In this document: positions 20,719 through 29,530 of the stretch, piece after piece
Position numbering within the stretch: the stretch's first letter is position 1
Layout: each line of letters begins with the position of its first letter
Source: Leifsonia poae
GTDB taxonomy: Bacteria > Actinomycetota > Actinomycetes > Actinomycetales > Microbacteriaceae
Reading direction: 5' to 3'
DNA: 64,000 nucleotides
Assembly: GCF_020009625.1 (NCBI RefSeq)
Contig: NZ_JAIHLP010000002.1
Coordinates: forward strand, 186,001 to 250,000
The notes under the pieces: generated by a model
The model's database searches: none
The model's input: the letters and a program-made list of their open reading frames with translations, nothing else
Told to the model about the DNA's origin: nothing
Program-made: the position numbers and the translations under genes

Positions 20719-22442
20719 TGACAACCACTGCACCGGCGGAGAAGGCGGGCTCCACGCCCACCGGGTCTCCGCAGAAGCGCACAGTCCTGCTCGTGTTCGC
20801 AGGACTCATGGTCACGATGCTCCTCGCGTCGCTGGACCAGACGATCTTCAGCACGGCTCTTCCGACGATCGTCGGTGAGCTGCACGGCGTCGACCACATG
20901 CTCTGGGTGACGACGGCCTACATCCTCGCCTCCACGATCATGCTCCCGGTGTACGGCAAGCTCGGCGACCTGATCGGCCGCAAGGGGCTGTTCATCGGCG
21001 CCATCACCGTCTTCATCCTCGGGTCGATCATCGGCGGTTTCGCCGGAGACATGACCTGGCTGATCATCGGCCGTGCCGTTCAGGGCCTCGGCGGCGGCGG
21101 CCTGATGATCCTGTCGCAGGCGATCATCGCCGACGTCGTCCCGGCGCGTGAGCGCGGTCGGTACATGGGCATCATGGGGGGAGTCTTCGCCCTCTCCTCC
21201 GTGGCCGGTCCGTTGCTCGGCGGTTGGTTCACCGATGTCATCGGCTGGCGCTGGGGTCTCTGGATGAACATCCCGCTCGGCATCCTCGCCATCATCTCGG
21301 CGGCCGCCTTCCTGCGCCTTCCGAAGAACACCGCCGGTCGGCCGCGCCTCGACTGGGCCGGAATGGGCCTGCTGGCGATCGCCTCCACCTGCCTCGTGCT
21401 CGTCACGACCTGGGGTGGCACAACCTACGACTGGGATTCTCCGGTCATCCTCTCGCTCATCGTCGGAACCGTCGTCACGGCGATCGCCTTCGTGCTGGTC
21501 GAGCGCCGGGCCGCGGAGCCGGTCATGCCGCTCGCGCTGTTCAAGGATCGCAACTTCAACCTGACGACCGTTGCGGGTCTCATCATCGGCGTCGCCATGT
21601 TCGGCGCCCTGGCCTACCTGCCGACCTACCTGCAGATGGTCACCGGGGTGAACGCCACGCAGGCCGGCCTGCTGATGATCCCGATGATGGCCGCACTGCT
21701 GGTGGTCTCGATCGTCACCGGTCAGCTGGTGAGCAGAACCGGGCGCTACAAGTGGCTCCCCATCGCGGGCACCGCGGTCGTCGCCGTCTCGCTGCTGCTG
21801 CTCTCCACGATGACGCCGTCTCTTCCGATCTGGCTGATGTGCACCTACCTCGCCATCATGGGCATCGGGCTGGGTGCGTCGATGCAGATCCTCGTTCTCA
21901 TCGTGCAGAACTCGTTCCCGGTCTCGAAGGTCGGAACGGCGACCGCATCGAACAACTACTTCCGTCAGATCGGCGCCTCGATCGGCTCCGCGATCGTCGG
22001 CAGCCTGTTCGTCGCGAAGCTGACCGATCTGCTCGCGGCCCGCATGCCGGCCGGAGCCACCGCCTCCGCCGGCGGCTCGAATTCGTTCACCCCAGCACTG
22101 GTAAAAGGGCTCCCGGCCCCGGTGCGCGACATCATCGTCGGTGCGTACAACGACGCGCTGACCCCGGTGTTCCTCTACATGGTGCCGCTGGTGCTCGTCG
22201 CCGTCGTCGTGCTCTGCTTCGTCAAGGAGAAGCCGCTCGCCACGACCATCGAGCGGGATGCCGTTCCGACGAATCTGGAGTCCGACGGATCGCCGTCCAG
22301 GGCTCTGGCCGCGGCCGACGGCACCGACACCAACGACACCGACACCGACGACACCGACACCGACCTCGAGAGCACGACGCCCGACACGGCGGATGGCTCC
22401 GACGGGGGCGACGGTCGCGAGCGGGAGCTGTTGCCCCGCTGA
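20718..22442 (+). CDS. DHA2-type (EmrB/QacA) drug efflux transporter with acidic tail
   Basis: 574-aa proton-driven MFS exporter with about 14 membrane segments. Motif ASLDQTIFSTALPTIVGEL is the DHA2 TM1/motif D, GKLGDLIGRKGLF is motif A, and RAVQGLGGGGLM with GPLLGGWFTD are the antiporter motifs B and C. After the last helix comes a tail of some 80 residues holding a Thr/Asp repeat (TDTNDTDTDDTDTD), unusual for the family. Translationally coupled to the TetR gene and followed by a strong terminator. Confidence 0.92.
   Translation: MTTTAPAEKAGSTPTGSPQKRTVLLVFAGLMVTMLLASLDQTIFSTALPTIVGELHGVDHMLWVTTAYILASTIMLPVYGKLGDLIGRKGLFIGAITVFILGSIIGGFAGDMTWLIIGRAVQGLGGGGLMILSQAIIADVVPARERGRYMGIMGGVFALSSVAGPLLGGWFTDVIGWRWGLWMNIPLGILAIISAAAFLRLPKNTAGRPRLDWAGMGLLAIASTCLVLVTTWGGTTYDWDSPVILSLIVGTVVTAIAFVLVERRAAEPVMPLALFKDRNFNLTTVAGLIIGVAMFGALAYLPTYLQMVTGVNATQAGLLMIPMMAALLVVSIVTGQLVSRTGRYKWLPIAGTAVVAVSLLLLSTMTPSLPIWLMCTYLAIMGIGLGASMQILVLIVQNSFPVSKVGTATASNNYFRQIGASIGSAIVGSLFVAKLTDLLAARMPAGATASAGGSNSFTPALVKGLPAPVRDIIVGAYNDALTPVFLYMVPLVLVAVVVLCFVKEKPLATTIERDAVPTNLESDGSPSRALAAADGTDTNDTDTDDTDTDLESTTPDTADGSDGGDGRERELLPR
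22321..22370 (+). repeat. Short in-frame Thr-Asp codon repeat in the efflux-pump tail
   Basis: Roughly eight copies of a 6-bp ACCGAC/AACGAC-type unit encode alternating Thr/Asn and Asp in the cytoplasmic tail of the exporter. Such simple repeats can vary in copy number by slippage without leaving the frame. Confidence 0.6.
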
Positions 22443-22453
22443 CGATCGCCGTC

Positions 22454-22496
22454 AGACGACCCGCCCATCCGAAGGCTTCCGGAGGGCGGGTCGTCT
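22454..22496 (+). terminator. Rho-independent-type terminator after the efflux pump
   Basis: A perfect 13-bp inverted repeat, AGACGACCCGCCC (22454-22466) with GGGCGGGTCGTCT (22484-22496), lies 12 bp after the stop codon. The 17-nt loop is itself partly self-complementary. Followed by GCTTTCG, a weak T-tract. Confidence 0.8.
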
Positions 22497-22547
22497 GCTT
22501 TCGTCGGCCCCCTGTTCACGGCGGGGGAACGCTCATACAATGACGGC

Positions 22548-23231
22548 ATGTTCGTCGAGGGGACCCTTCGATGGCAGGTCACCGAGGACTGTCCCTGGGA
22601 CCTGCTGATGGCGCTCGCCCTGCGGGACCTCGGTCGGCTGGGCGGGATAGGGTCACCGGTCATCCCGCCCCTGTCTCCGGCAGTCGTGCCCGTGTTCCAC
22701 GGCGCTCCGGGTGGAGTGCCGGCGGCCGGGGCGCGCCCAGAGCCGAATCCGGCGCATCCAGAGCCGAATCCGGCGCACCCGGTGGGAACGGAGCCGCCCA
22801 GGAGCGCCCTCGCCGAACAGTGGCTCGCCTGGTTCGAGCTGGCTGTCGACCGCGAGCACCGGCCGATGGAGAGCCTGCTCCGGCCCCCGCATTTCGAGGC
22901 CTTCGATCGCGCGATCGAACTGCAGGACCTCGTGATGGCACACTACGACGCAGCGGCAGGCTGGGCGCGCGAACGGCACGCCGAATATGCGCGCACGAGT
23001 GTGGAACAGCATGCGCGCCGAGCAGCCGACATCGTCGATGTCGTGCGCGACCGGGAGCATGAGCTGCGCCGTCAAGCCGGCTACTTCCGGCTCGACCTCT
23101 ATGTGCTGCCGCTCGTCGCATCAGGAGCGTGGATCGTCGCACCGCACACCGTCATCGTGAGCACCTCGCTGCGCGACGACCCGGGCGCGTTCCGCCGCTG
23201 GTTCACGCCCGTGGTCGCCGCTCTCGTCTGA
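22548..23231 (+). CDS. Uncharacterised protein with Pro/His heptad repeat linker
   Basis: 227 aa, no recognised family. A short N-terminal segment (WQVTEDCPWDLLMALALRDL) is joined by a Pro-rich linker containing two exact PEPNPAH heptads to a predicted helical region (about residues 85-190: LAEQWLAWFELAVDREH, HAEYARTSVEQHARRAADIVDVVRDREHEL) and a C-terminal strand-rich end (HTVIVSTSLRDDPGAFRRW). No signal peptide or clear membrane segment. TACAAT at 22536-22541 sits 6 nt before the ATG, so the mRNA is probably leaderless. Possibly an adaptor or cell-division-type protein; function unknown. Confidence 0.65.
   Translation: MFVEGTLRWQVTEDCPWDLLMALALRDLGRLGGIGSPVIPPLSPAVVPVFHGAPGGVPAAGARPEPNPAHPEPNPAHPVGTEPPRSALAEQWLAWFELAVDREHRPMESLLRPPHFEAFDRAIELQDLVMAHYDAAAGWARERHAEYARTSVEQHARRAADIVDVVRDREHELRRQAGYFRLDLYVLPLVASGAWIVAPHTVIVSTSLRDDPGAFRRWFTPVVAALV
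22737..22778 (+). repeat. 21-bp tandem duplication (two copies) inside the uncharacterised gene
   Basis: Two adjacent 21-bp units (22737-22757 and 22758-22778) differ only at the last base and encode PEPNPAH twice. In frame, so copy number change would lengthen or shorten the linker by seven residues. Confidence 0.8.
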
Positions 23232-23235
23232 CCCG

Positions 23236-24239
23236 TCAGGCGGGGCGGCGGTCCGGCGACACCGTGTGAGCGGGGTCGGTCTCGGCCACATCGCCGACGG
23301 CCTCGTCGATGCGTGCCAGCGTCTCCGCCGTGAGGCGGATGCCGGCGGCCTCGGCATTCGATGCCACCTGCTCGGGGCGGGATGCGCCGACGATCGCGCC
23401 CGCGACGTTGGGGTTCTGAAGCACCCACGCCACGGCGAGCTGCGCCATGGTGATGCCGAGTTCGTCGGCGATCGGGCGCAGATTCTGTACGGCTGTGAGG
23501 ACCTCGTCGCGCAAGAAGCCCTTGATGGCGCTCGCGCCGCCCTTGTCATCGGCCGCCCGGCTCCCAGCCGGTGCCGCTGCGCCCGGCTGGTACTTCCCGG
23601 TGAGCACACCCTGGGCCACCGGCGACCAGACGATCTGGGAGATGCCGAGCGAGGCTGAGGCGGGAACGACCTGCTTCTCGATCACGCGCCACAGCATCGA
23701 GTACTGCGGCTGGTTGGAGATGAGCTGAAAGCCCAGTTCTTCGGCGAGGGCGTGACCGGCGCGCAGCTGGTCGGCGTTCCACTCGGAGACACCGATGTAG
23801 AGCGCCTTGCCGGCACGGACGACATCGGCGAAGGCCTGCATGGTCTCCTCCAGGGGGGTCTCGACGTCGTAGCGGTGGGCCTGGTAGAGGTCGACGTAGT
23901 CGGTGCCGAGCCGTTCGAGCGAGCCGTCGATCGACTCGAGAATGTGCTTGCGCGAGAGCCCGACATCGTTGTGCTCCTTCGGCCCGGTGGGCCAATAGAC
24001 CTTCGTGAAGATCTCGAGCGAGGCGCGGCGCTGGCCGCGCAGCGCATCCCGAGCACCCGCTCGGCCGCGGTGTTGGCATAGGCGTCGGCTGTGTCGAACG
24101 TGGTGATGCCCGCATCGAGGGCGGCGCGCACGCACTGGGCGGCGATGTCGTTCTCCACCTGCGACCCGTGGGTGAGCCAATTGCCGTAGATGATCTCCGA
24201 GATCTTGAGTCCGCTGTTTCCGAGGTATCTGAATTCCAT
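23236..24239 (-). pseudogene. Aldo/keto reductase, interrupted by a -1 frameshift
   Basis: Reads as a full aldo/keto reductase only if two frames are joined. From ATG 24239: MEFRYLGNSGLKISEIIYGNW ... TFDTADAYANTAAERVLG, containing the catalytic Asp and Tyr of DTADAY. The frame then breaks at 24046-24050 (G-run of three on the coding strand where four would keep the frame), and the other frame continues with LEIFTKVYWPTG, SLERLGTDYVDLYQAH, YIGVSEWN, QPQYSML and VAWVLQNPNVAGAIVGAS to 23236. A single added G restores about 334 aa. Either a recent loss-of-function mutation or a sequencing error in a homopolymer. The family is the potassium-channel beta-subunit-like AKR group. Confidence 0.8.
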
Positions 24240-24308
24240 GGTTTCACGGTATCCCTGCCGGAGCGGCCCCGCGAACCCGTTGTCGGGGGAGCGTGGCAAG
24301 CTGTGTGA

Positions 24309-25577
24309 GTGGGACGAACGGATGGCAGCGATCGGCGGGTGACGGCGGCGTCCGTCGACGACGCCACGGCCACCATCCTGCACGTCGACATGGACGCGTT
24401 CTTCGCTGCGGTTGAACTGCTCGACCATCCCGAGCTGCGCGGAAAGCCGGCGCTCGTCGGGCACCCGGGGCCACGTTCGGTCGTCACGAGCGCCACCTAC
24501 GAAGCGCGTCGGTTCGGCGTGCGGTCGGCGATGCCCGTCTCTCAGGCTTTGCGGCTGTGCCCGCAGGTGATCATCCTTCCGCCGCATATGCACAAGTACC
24601 GCGAGTACTCGCAGAAGGTCATGCGCATCTTCTCCGAGGTGACGCCGCTCGTCGAACCGCTCAGCATCGACGAGGCGTTCCTCGATGTGGCGGGCGCGCG
24701 ACGATTGCTCGGCTCGCCGCGTCGCATCGCCGACCTCATCCGCTCGCGTGTCTTCGACGAGACCGGCCTGACGTGCTCGGTGGGGGCCGCCTCCACCAAG
24801 TTCGTCGCCAAGCTCGCCTCCGGGCGGGCGAAGCCCGACGGTGTGCTGGTGATCCCGGAGGCCGAGGCTATCGGCTATCTGCGTCCGCTTCCGGTCGGAG
24901 CGCTCTGGGGTGTCGGGGCGAGCACCCAGGAATCCTTGCAGCGGCTCGGGCTGAGAACCGTCGGCGACCTGGCCGACACTCCGCTCGCGGTGTTGCAGAA
25001 GACGGTCGGCGTCGCCGCCGGACTCAAATTGCACGAGCTCGCCCACGGCCGGGATGCGCGCAGCGTCACCCCGGAGAGCCGGGAGAAGAGCATCGGCCAC
25101 GAGATGACCTTCGACGTCGACGTGGCCGACCCCGACCGACTCCGACGCGAGCTGCTTCGCCTCGCGAACCAGGTGGGCGCGCGCCTGCGGGGCTCGGGCC
25201 TGGTGGGGCGCACGGTCGCGCTGAAACTCCGGTTCTCAGACTTCCGCACGGTCACCCGCTCCCGCACGCTCGCCGAGCCCACGAACGTCGGGCGACGCAT
25301 CTTCGAAGAGGCCTGGCAGGTGTACGAGGGGCTCGAGCTGGGCCGCACGCCCATCCGGCTGATCGGAGTGCGTCTCGAACAACTCGTCGACGCGGGCGGC
25401 GGGAGTCTCTCCCTCTGGGATCCGGACGAGGAGTGGCGCGAAACCGAACGCACTCTCGATGCCGTGAGCGCCCGTTTCGGCCGGGGAATGATCGGCCCCG
25501 CGTCGTTGGTGAGACCGCAACGCGAGGCCGATGAGGCCGGTGCCGACGGCCGCAATCCTCGGTGGATCAGCGACTGA
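24309..25577 (+). CDS. dinB: DNA polymerase IV (Y family)
   Basis: Error-prone translesion polymerase, 422 aa. Palm/finger motifs: [14 protein letters not shown] (metal-binding D27), steric-gate region [23 protein letters not shown], and the second metal pair in [11 protein letters not shown]; helix-hairpin-helix region around [24 protein letters not shown]; then little-finger domain [10 protein letters not shown]. No beta-clamp QLxLF tail is obvious; the C-terminus ends in a Gly/Arg-rich segment. GTG start without Shine-Dalgarno. Divergent from the reductase pseudogene; it overlaps leuA (convergent) by 11 bp. I see no proper SOS box upstream. Confidence 0.94.
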   Translation: MGRTDGSDRRVTAASVDDATATILHVDMDAFFAAVELLDHPELRGKPALVGHPGPRSVVTSATYEARRFGVRSAMPVSQALRLCPQVIILPPHMHKYREYSQKVMRIFSEVTPLVEPLSIDEAFLDVAGARRLLGSPRRIADLIRSRVFDETGLTCSVGAASTKFVAKLASGRAKPDGVLVIPEAEAIGYLRPLPVGALWGVGASTQESLQRLGLRTVGDLADTPLAVLQKTVGVAAGLKLHELAHGRDARSVTPESREKSIGHEMTFDVDVADPDRLRRELLRLANQVGARLRGSGLVGRTVALKLRFSDFRTVTRSRTLAEPTNVGRRIFEEAWQVYEGLELGRTPIRLIGVRLEQLVDAGGGSLSLWDPDEEWRETERTLDAVSARFGRGMIGPASLVRPQREADEAGADGRNPRWISD

Positions 25578-27228
25578 GCGCCACGGCGATGGCTCGACGG
25601 CGGGCGACGGCCGGGTCCGAGTCGATGCCGGCGCTCCAGCGATCACCGGTGCCCGTCCGGACGAGTGTGAACACGCAGATGCGTCCAGAGGAGGTGACGG
25701 AGCGCTCCTCGTCGACGACAGCGTCGGCCGCTGCGGCGATCACCCGGTCGGCTGTGCCGATGGCGGTCGGCTCGTCGCCGAGTGAGGAGGGGGTCGCGCC
25801 GGTCAGATAGGTCCGGTCGAACAGCTCCCACAGCTCGGCGCTCGTGATCTCGGCACCGTTCCGCTCGGTCGCCTCCTGCACCGTCGCGGCGAAGTCGATC
25901 CGGACCGCGCGGGGGAGCTCGATGCCGTGATCGGTCTGGAGCACATATGCGATCCCACCCTTGCCGGACTGCGAGTTCACCCGAACGACCGCCTCGTAGT
26001 CGCGCCCGACATCTTTCGGGTCGATGTGCAGATACGGCACGCGCCAGGGGTGGGTCAGAGAATCGGCCGTGACGAGTTCGCGGGTGCGCGCCGCGAACCC
26101 CTTCCCGATCGCATCCTGATGGGTGCCCGAGAAGGCCGTGTACGCGAGTTCGCCCACATAGGGGTGGCGCGGATGAACGGGGATGCGTGTGCAGAACTCC
26201 ACGGTCTCCCGCACCGCGTCGATGTCGGAGAAGTCGATTCCGGGGTCGATGCCCTGGGAGTAGAGGTTGAGGGCGAGCGTCGCGATGTCGACATTGCCGG
26301 TTCGTTCGCCGTTGCCGAAGACGCATCCTTCCACCCGCTGTGCTCCGGCCAGCAGGGCGAGCTCCGCGGCCGCGACGCCGGTGCCGCGGTCGTTGTGCGG
26401 GTGGATCGACAGGATGACGCTGCCGCGTCGGTCGAGCAGACGGCTCGTGAACTCGATCTGGTCGGCGTAGAGGTTGGGCGTTCCGATCTCGAGTGTGGCA
26501 GGCAGGTTGTGTGTCACCGGCCTGTCGGGTGACGCATCCCAGAACGCGGTGAGGTCGTTGCAGAGCTCCAGCACGAACTCCGACTCCGTGAGGTTGAACA
26601 CTTCGGGTGAGAACTGGAATCTCGTGTGTGTTCCGGTGAGCGTGTCTGCGCCGCGCAGCATGTCGGCTGCCGCGGCCCGAACGGTTCCGGCGAGCTCGGC
26701 GCGACCTCGCGAGAGCACGATGTCGCGCCAGAGCGGTGCCGTGGCGATGTAGACGTGGAGTACGACGTTGCGGAGGCCGCGCACCGACTCGACGGTTCTC
26801 GCGATGAGGTCGGCCCGGGCTGCCGTGAACACCACCACGGTGACATCGTCGGGTACGAGATCGCTGGTCGCCAGGCTCCGCACGAAATCGAAGTCGGTGG
26901 TGCTCGCCGACGGGTAGCCGACCTCGATCTCCTTGTAGCCCATCCGCACGTAGAGTTCGAAGAGGCGTCGCTTGCGGGCGCCGTCCATCGGGTCGGCCAA
27001 CGCCTGGTTGCCGTCGCGCAGGTCGACCGGCACCCAGAGCGGCGCCTCGGTGAGCCGCGCGTTCGGCCAGCGCCGATCGACGAGCTCGGGCAGCTGCACC
27101 CGGTCGTGCGGGGCGGCGTACTTGCGGTACGGCATCCCGCTGGCGCGTTGTGGGTTCCAGCTGCGGGTCGCTGGATCGGCGCTGGTGAAGGGGGCGTCAG
27201 AGCTGAGGGTAGGAGTGTTGGTCGTCAT
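25567..27228 (-). CDS. leuA: 2-isopropylmalate synthase with reduced C-terminal regulatory domain
   Basis: First committed step of leucine synthesis: acetyl-CoA plus 2-ketoisovalerate. TIM-barrel motifs: [23 protein letters not shown] near residues 67-88, [10 protein letters not shown], metal-binding [11 protein letters not shown], and [22 protein letters not shown]. 553 aa from ATG 27228. The leucine-binding C-terminal domain is short and lacks the usual VLDYxEHALGxGxDA segment; only a tail ending [23 protein letters not shown] remains recognisable. Upstream lies a leader peptide with five leucine codons and alternative hairpins. The divergent GntR gene may also regulate it. Confidence 0.93.
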   Translation of the reverse strand: MTTNTPTLSSDAPFTSADPATRSWNPQRASGMPYRKYAAPHDRVQLPELVDRRWPNARLTEAPLWVPVDLRDGNQALADPMDGARKRRLFELYVRMGYKEIEVGYPSASTTDFDFVRSLATSDLVPDDVTVVVFTAARADLIARTVESVRGLRNVVLHVYIATAPLWRDIVLSRGRAELAGTVRAAAADMLRGADTLTGTHTRFQFSPEVFNLTESEFVLELCNDLTAFWDASPDRPVTHNLPATLEIGTPNLYADQIEFTSRLLDRRGSVILSIHPHNDRGTGVAAAELALLAGAQRVEGCVFGNGERTGNVDIATLALNLYSQGIDPGIDFSDIDAVRETVEFCTRIPVHPRHPYVGELAYTAFSGTHQDAIGKGFAARTRELVTADSLTHPWRVPYLHIDPKDVGRDYEAVVRVNSQSGKGGIAYVLQTDHGIELPRAVRIDFAATVQEATERNGAEITSAELWELFDRTYLTGATPSSLGDEPTAIGTADRVIAAAADAVVDEERSVTSSGRICVFTLVRTGTGDRWSAGIDSDPAVARRRAIAVALSR

Positions 27229-27253
27229 GTCCAGTGTCTCTCGAGTCGAGTTC

Positions 27254-27316
27254 GGCGACCGTCGCGAAGCCTCCACGACGGCGCCCGGTCTCGGCTAACG
27301 CTCGTCGTGGCGACGA
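27254..27316 (-). promoter_or_regulatory. Leucine transcription attenuator in the leuA leader
   Basis: Four complementary segments lie in the transcribed order expected of an attenuator (top-strand coordinates): 1:2 = 27311-27316 with 27302-27307; 2:3 = 27303-27310 with 27273-27280 (8 bp, CCACGACG/CGTCGTGG); 3:4 = 27276-27285 with 27254-27264 (10 bp, one bulge). Segments 1-2 overlap the Arg-Arg-His-Asp-Glu end of the leader peptide. Ribosome stalling at the Leu codons would mask segment 1 and favour 2:3, preventing the 3:4 hairpin 26 bp before leuA. No T-run follows 3:4. Confidence 0.75.
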
Positions 27317-27342
27317 AGGAGAAGCAGCGGGAGACGGATCAT
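27295..27342 (-). CDS. leuA leader peptide (15 aa, five Leu codons)
   Basis: A 16-codon open frame from ATG 27342 to TAG 27295 encodes MIRLPLLLLRRHDER. Five of its first nine residues are leucine, four of them consecutive (CTG CTT CTC CTT). It ends 66 bp before leuA on the same strand and overlaps the alternative hairpins described for this leader. Leucine-codon leader peptides before leuA are known in Actinobacteria. No clear Shine-Dalgarno precedes it. Confidence 0.75.
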   Translation of the reverse strand: MIRLPLLLLRRHDER

Positions 27343-27398
27343 GATGGATTCAGCATAGAATTAATCAGGTCATCAGACAAGTCGTGAAGGTGGGTACC

Positions 27399-28112
27399 GT
27401 GGCACAACGTGAACTGGAGCGGTCATCGCTGGTCGGAAAGCTCGCTCACGACCTGTCTGCCCGGTTGGCCGGGGCCGAATGGGCGCCGGGCGACCGTCTG
27501 CCGTCGGAGAACGTGCTCGCCGGCGAATACGGCGTGGGCCGTTCGACCGTGCGTGAGGCGGTGCGAACCCTCGCCACGCGCGGTCAGGTCGAAGCACGGC
27601 AGGGGAACGGCGTCTTCGTGCTCTCGGCGCACCCCGTTGCGGGAGTGGGCCGGATGCTCAGCCGCGCCGATATCGCTGAGGTCTTCGAAGCGCGGAGCGG
27701 GATCGAGTCAGAGGCGGCCCGACTCGCCGCGCTTCGCCGTACCGAGGAGCAGCTGGCCGGCCTGACCCGAATCGAACGGGTGCGCACCGAACGGGGCGCT
27801 GTCGGCGGGGTGGAGTTCGTGACAGCCGACCTCGACCTGCATCGGGCGATCGTGGCGGCCTCCGGCAATGCCGTGCTGCTCGACCTGTTCGACCATTTCG
27901 CACCGGTTCTCGACCGTGCGGCGCGCGAACTGGAGCGGTTCGACACCGGGCCGAGGAGCCCGATCGGCGCGGATATCGATGAGCACGCGGCGATTCTCAC
28001 GGCGATCGCACGCCAGGATGCGCCGGCCGCCGCCGAAGCGAGCCGTCGCCTGTCGGATGGCACTGTTCGTGCACTCCGAGCGCTTGCCTTGGCCGAAGAC
28101 CGCTCGGTCTGA
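27399..28112 (+). CDS. GntR-family regulator (FadR/FCD type)
   Basis: About 237 aa. Winged helix: KLAHDLSARLAGAEWAPGDRLPSENVLAGEYGVGRSTVREAVRTLATRGQVEARQGNGVFV; then an all-helical FCD ligand domain with VFEARSGIESEAARLAA, a metal-ligand DLDLHRAIVAASGN and DEHAAILTAIARQDAPAA. GTG 27399 is preferred because AAGGTGGG lies 4 nt upstream; an in-frame GTG at 27384 would add five residues. It is divergent from leuA, and the 170-bp gap contains direct repeats ATCAG at 27365-27369 and 27373-27377 that could be its site. Ligand unknown; an organic acid is typical. Confidence 0.9.
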   Translation: MAQRELERSSLVGKLAHDLSARLAGAEWAPGDRLPSENVLAGEYGVGRSTVREAVRTLATRGQVEARQGNGVFVLSAHPVAGVGRMLSRADIAEVFEARSGIESEAARLAALRRTEEQLAGLTRIERVRTERGAVGGVEFVTADLDLHRAIVAASGNAVLLDLFDHFAPVLDRAARELERFDTGPRSPIGADIDEHAAILTAIARQDAPAAAEASRRLSDGTVRALRALALAEDRSV

Positions 28113-28157
28113 ACGGCGCGGCCTGCCCCGCATCGCGCAGCGCAGCCAGTCCGATCG

Positions 28158-29081
28158 CTAGCGCAGGCCCACGCTGATTCCGCGGTGATCGCTCCCGTTG
28201 CCCGGTAGCACGGTGCTCGACACGGTGGTGAGACCGCGCACCAGCGCGTGATCGAGGCGCGCCACGGGGAACTCGGCCGGCCAGGTGAACCCGAATCCGA
28301 GGTCGCTGTCGGGGGCTTCGGTCACCACCGACAGCAGCGGGGTGAACTCGCGGTCCGTCGAGGCGCTGTTGAAGTCGCCGACGACGACCACGCGCGAAGA
28401 GCTGTCGGCTTCGAGCGTCTTCGTCAGCTCGCCGAGCATGGTGTCGCGCTGTTCGTACTGGCCGGGGCGCACAGAGGCGAGGTGCACGGCGTAGAGGCGC
28501 GTGGGGAGGCCCGGGGTGTCCAGGTCGACCCAGAGGGCGCGGTCCCAGCCGAGACCGAGGTCGAGCCGCTTCTGGTCGGTGATCGCGATCGTGCTCCACA
28601 CGCCGACGGTGCCGACGATCTCGCTGTGAGGATACGCGGCGTCGAGCACCTCCGACACCGCCTCACGCGAGGTGGCGTCGAGCTCCTGCAGGGCGATCAC
28701 ATCCGGCTCCCGCGAGGCGATGTCCTTCGCGATATCGGCCGCTGCGGCGTTGTCGGCGTGGATGTTCTCGCTGACGACGGTGAGGCTGGGGGAGCCGGCC
28801 CGCATGCCGGGCAGGAGCGAAGGAACGAACACGAACGCCCACGCCGCTGCGGCGGCGGCGACGCACAGTGCGCCGAACAGCGAGAGCCGGATGAGGGCTG
28901 CGAGTCCGAGCACCAGGATGACCACGCCGAGCCAGGGCAGGAACGTCTCGAAGAGCGACGCCGACCCGGCGATGTTCGGAAGCAGACCGTGCCAGAGGAG
29001 CAGCGCCCCCACGCCGAGCGCCAGAAGCCCGGTCACGATGCCGCGGGAGCGGCGGCGGGAACGGGAGGGGGACACTCGCAC
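28158..29081 (-). CDS. Membrane-anchored endonuclease/exonuclease/phosphatase family protein
   Basis: 307 aa. Three hydrophobic segments in the first 100 residues (GIVTGLLALGVGALLLW, TFLPWLGVVILVLGLAALI, LFGALCVAAAAAAWAFVF) anchor an extracytoplasmic EEP domain: SENIHADN, DVIALQELDA (metal Glu), VVVVGDFNSAS and the terminal catalytic SDHRGI. This layout is common in Actinobacteria; substrates may be nucleic acid, phospholipid headgroup or sugar phosphate. GTG start; upstream AT-rich AATAAT could be the -10. It ends convergent with the GntR gene. Confidence 0.85.
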   Translation of the reverse strand: MRVSPSRSRRRSRGIVTGLLALGVGALLLWHGLLPNIAGSASLFETFLPWLGVVILVLGLAALIRLSLFGALCVAAAAAAWAFVFVPSLLPGMRAGSPSLTVVSENIHADNAAAADIAKDIASREPDVIALQELDATSREAVSEVLDAAYPHSEIVGTVGVWSTIAITDQKRLDLGLGWDRALWVDLDTPGLPTRLYAVHLASVRPGQYEQRDTMLGELTKTLEADSSSRVVVVGDFNSASTDREFTPLLSVVTEAPDSDLGFGFTWPAEFPVARLDHALVRGLTTVSSTVLPGNGSDHRGISVGLR

Positions 29082-29179
29082 GATTATTCACGGCCCAGCG
29101 CTGAGAACTCGCCGCAAACGCTGTGCGTGGCCTGGGGGATGCCCTGGTGAGGCTGGGAGGGCGAGGGTACGGTTGCTGC

Positions 29180-29509
29180 ATGACCAACATCTCGCTCAAG
29201 CTCGCGGAAACAATCAGCTCGAATGGCATCAAGTCCGTCTACGGCGAGCCGGTCGAGATCGACGGTACGACTATCGTGCCGGTCGCGGCCGTGCAATACG
29301 GTTTCGGCGCCGGTTCGGCCGCCGAAGGGGAGGACGCGCCCGGCGGCGCCGGTGGTGGTGGCGTCGCCATTCCGTTCGGCGCATATGTCAGCGACGAGCG
29401 TGGCGTGCGCTTCCGTCCGAACCTGATCACCCTGCTCGTTGTCGGCATCCCGTTCGTGTGGGTGGCCGGCCACGCCTGGGCTCGGGTGATCAAGGCGCTG
29501 AAGAAGTAG
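29180..29509 (+). CDS. GerW/YtfJ-family protein
   Basis: 109 aa. The core VYGEPVEIDGTTIVPVAAVQYGFGAGSAA followed by a Gly-rich loop (GGAGGGG) is the GerW (YtfJ) family signature; in Bacillus the founding member affects spore germination, but homologues occur widely in non-sporulating Actinobacteria. A hydrophobic C-terminal segment (NLITLLVVGIPFVWVAGHAWA) may attach it to the membrane. ATG 29180 has TACGGT at 29168-29173, 6 nt upstream, and no Shine-Dalgarno, hence likely leaderless; an earlier in-frame start would add a Gly/Arg stretch unlike the family. Confidence 0.8.
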   Translation: MTNISLKLAETISSNGIKSVYGEPVEIDGTTIVPVAAVQYGFGAGSAAEGEDAPGGAGGGGVAIPFGAYVSDERGVRFRPNLITLLVVGIPFVWVAGHAWARVIKALKK

Positions 29510-29530
29510 CGCAGCCGCTACACTGAATGC

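Noticed and set aside
24272..24281. Possible SOS (LexA) box before dinB
   Set aside because: GAAC and GTTG are separated by only 2 nt, whereas actinobacterial LexA sites need GAAC-N4-GTTC; no other candidate upstream.
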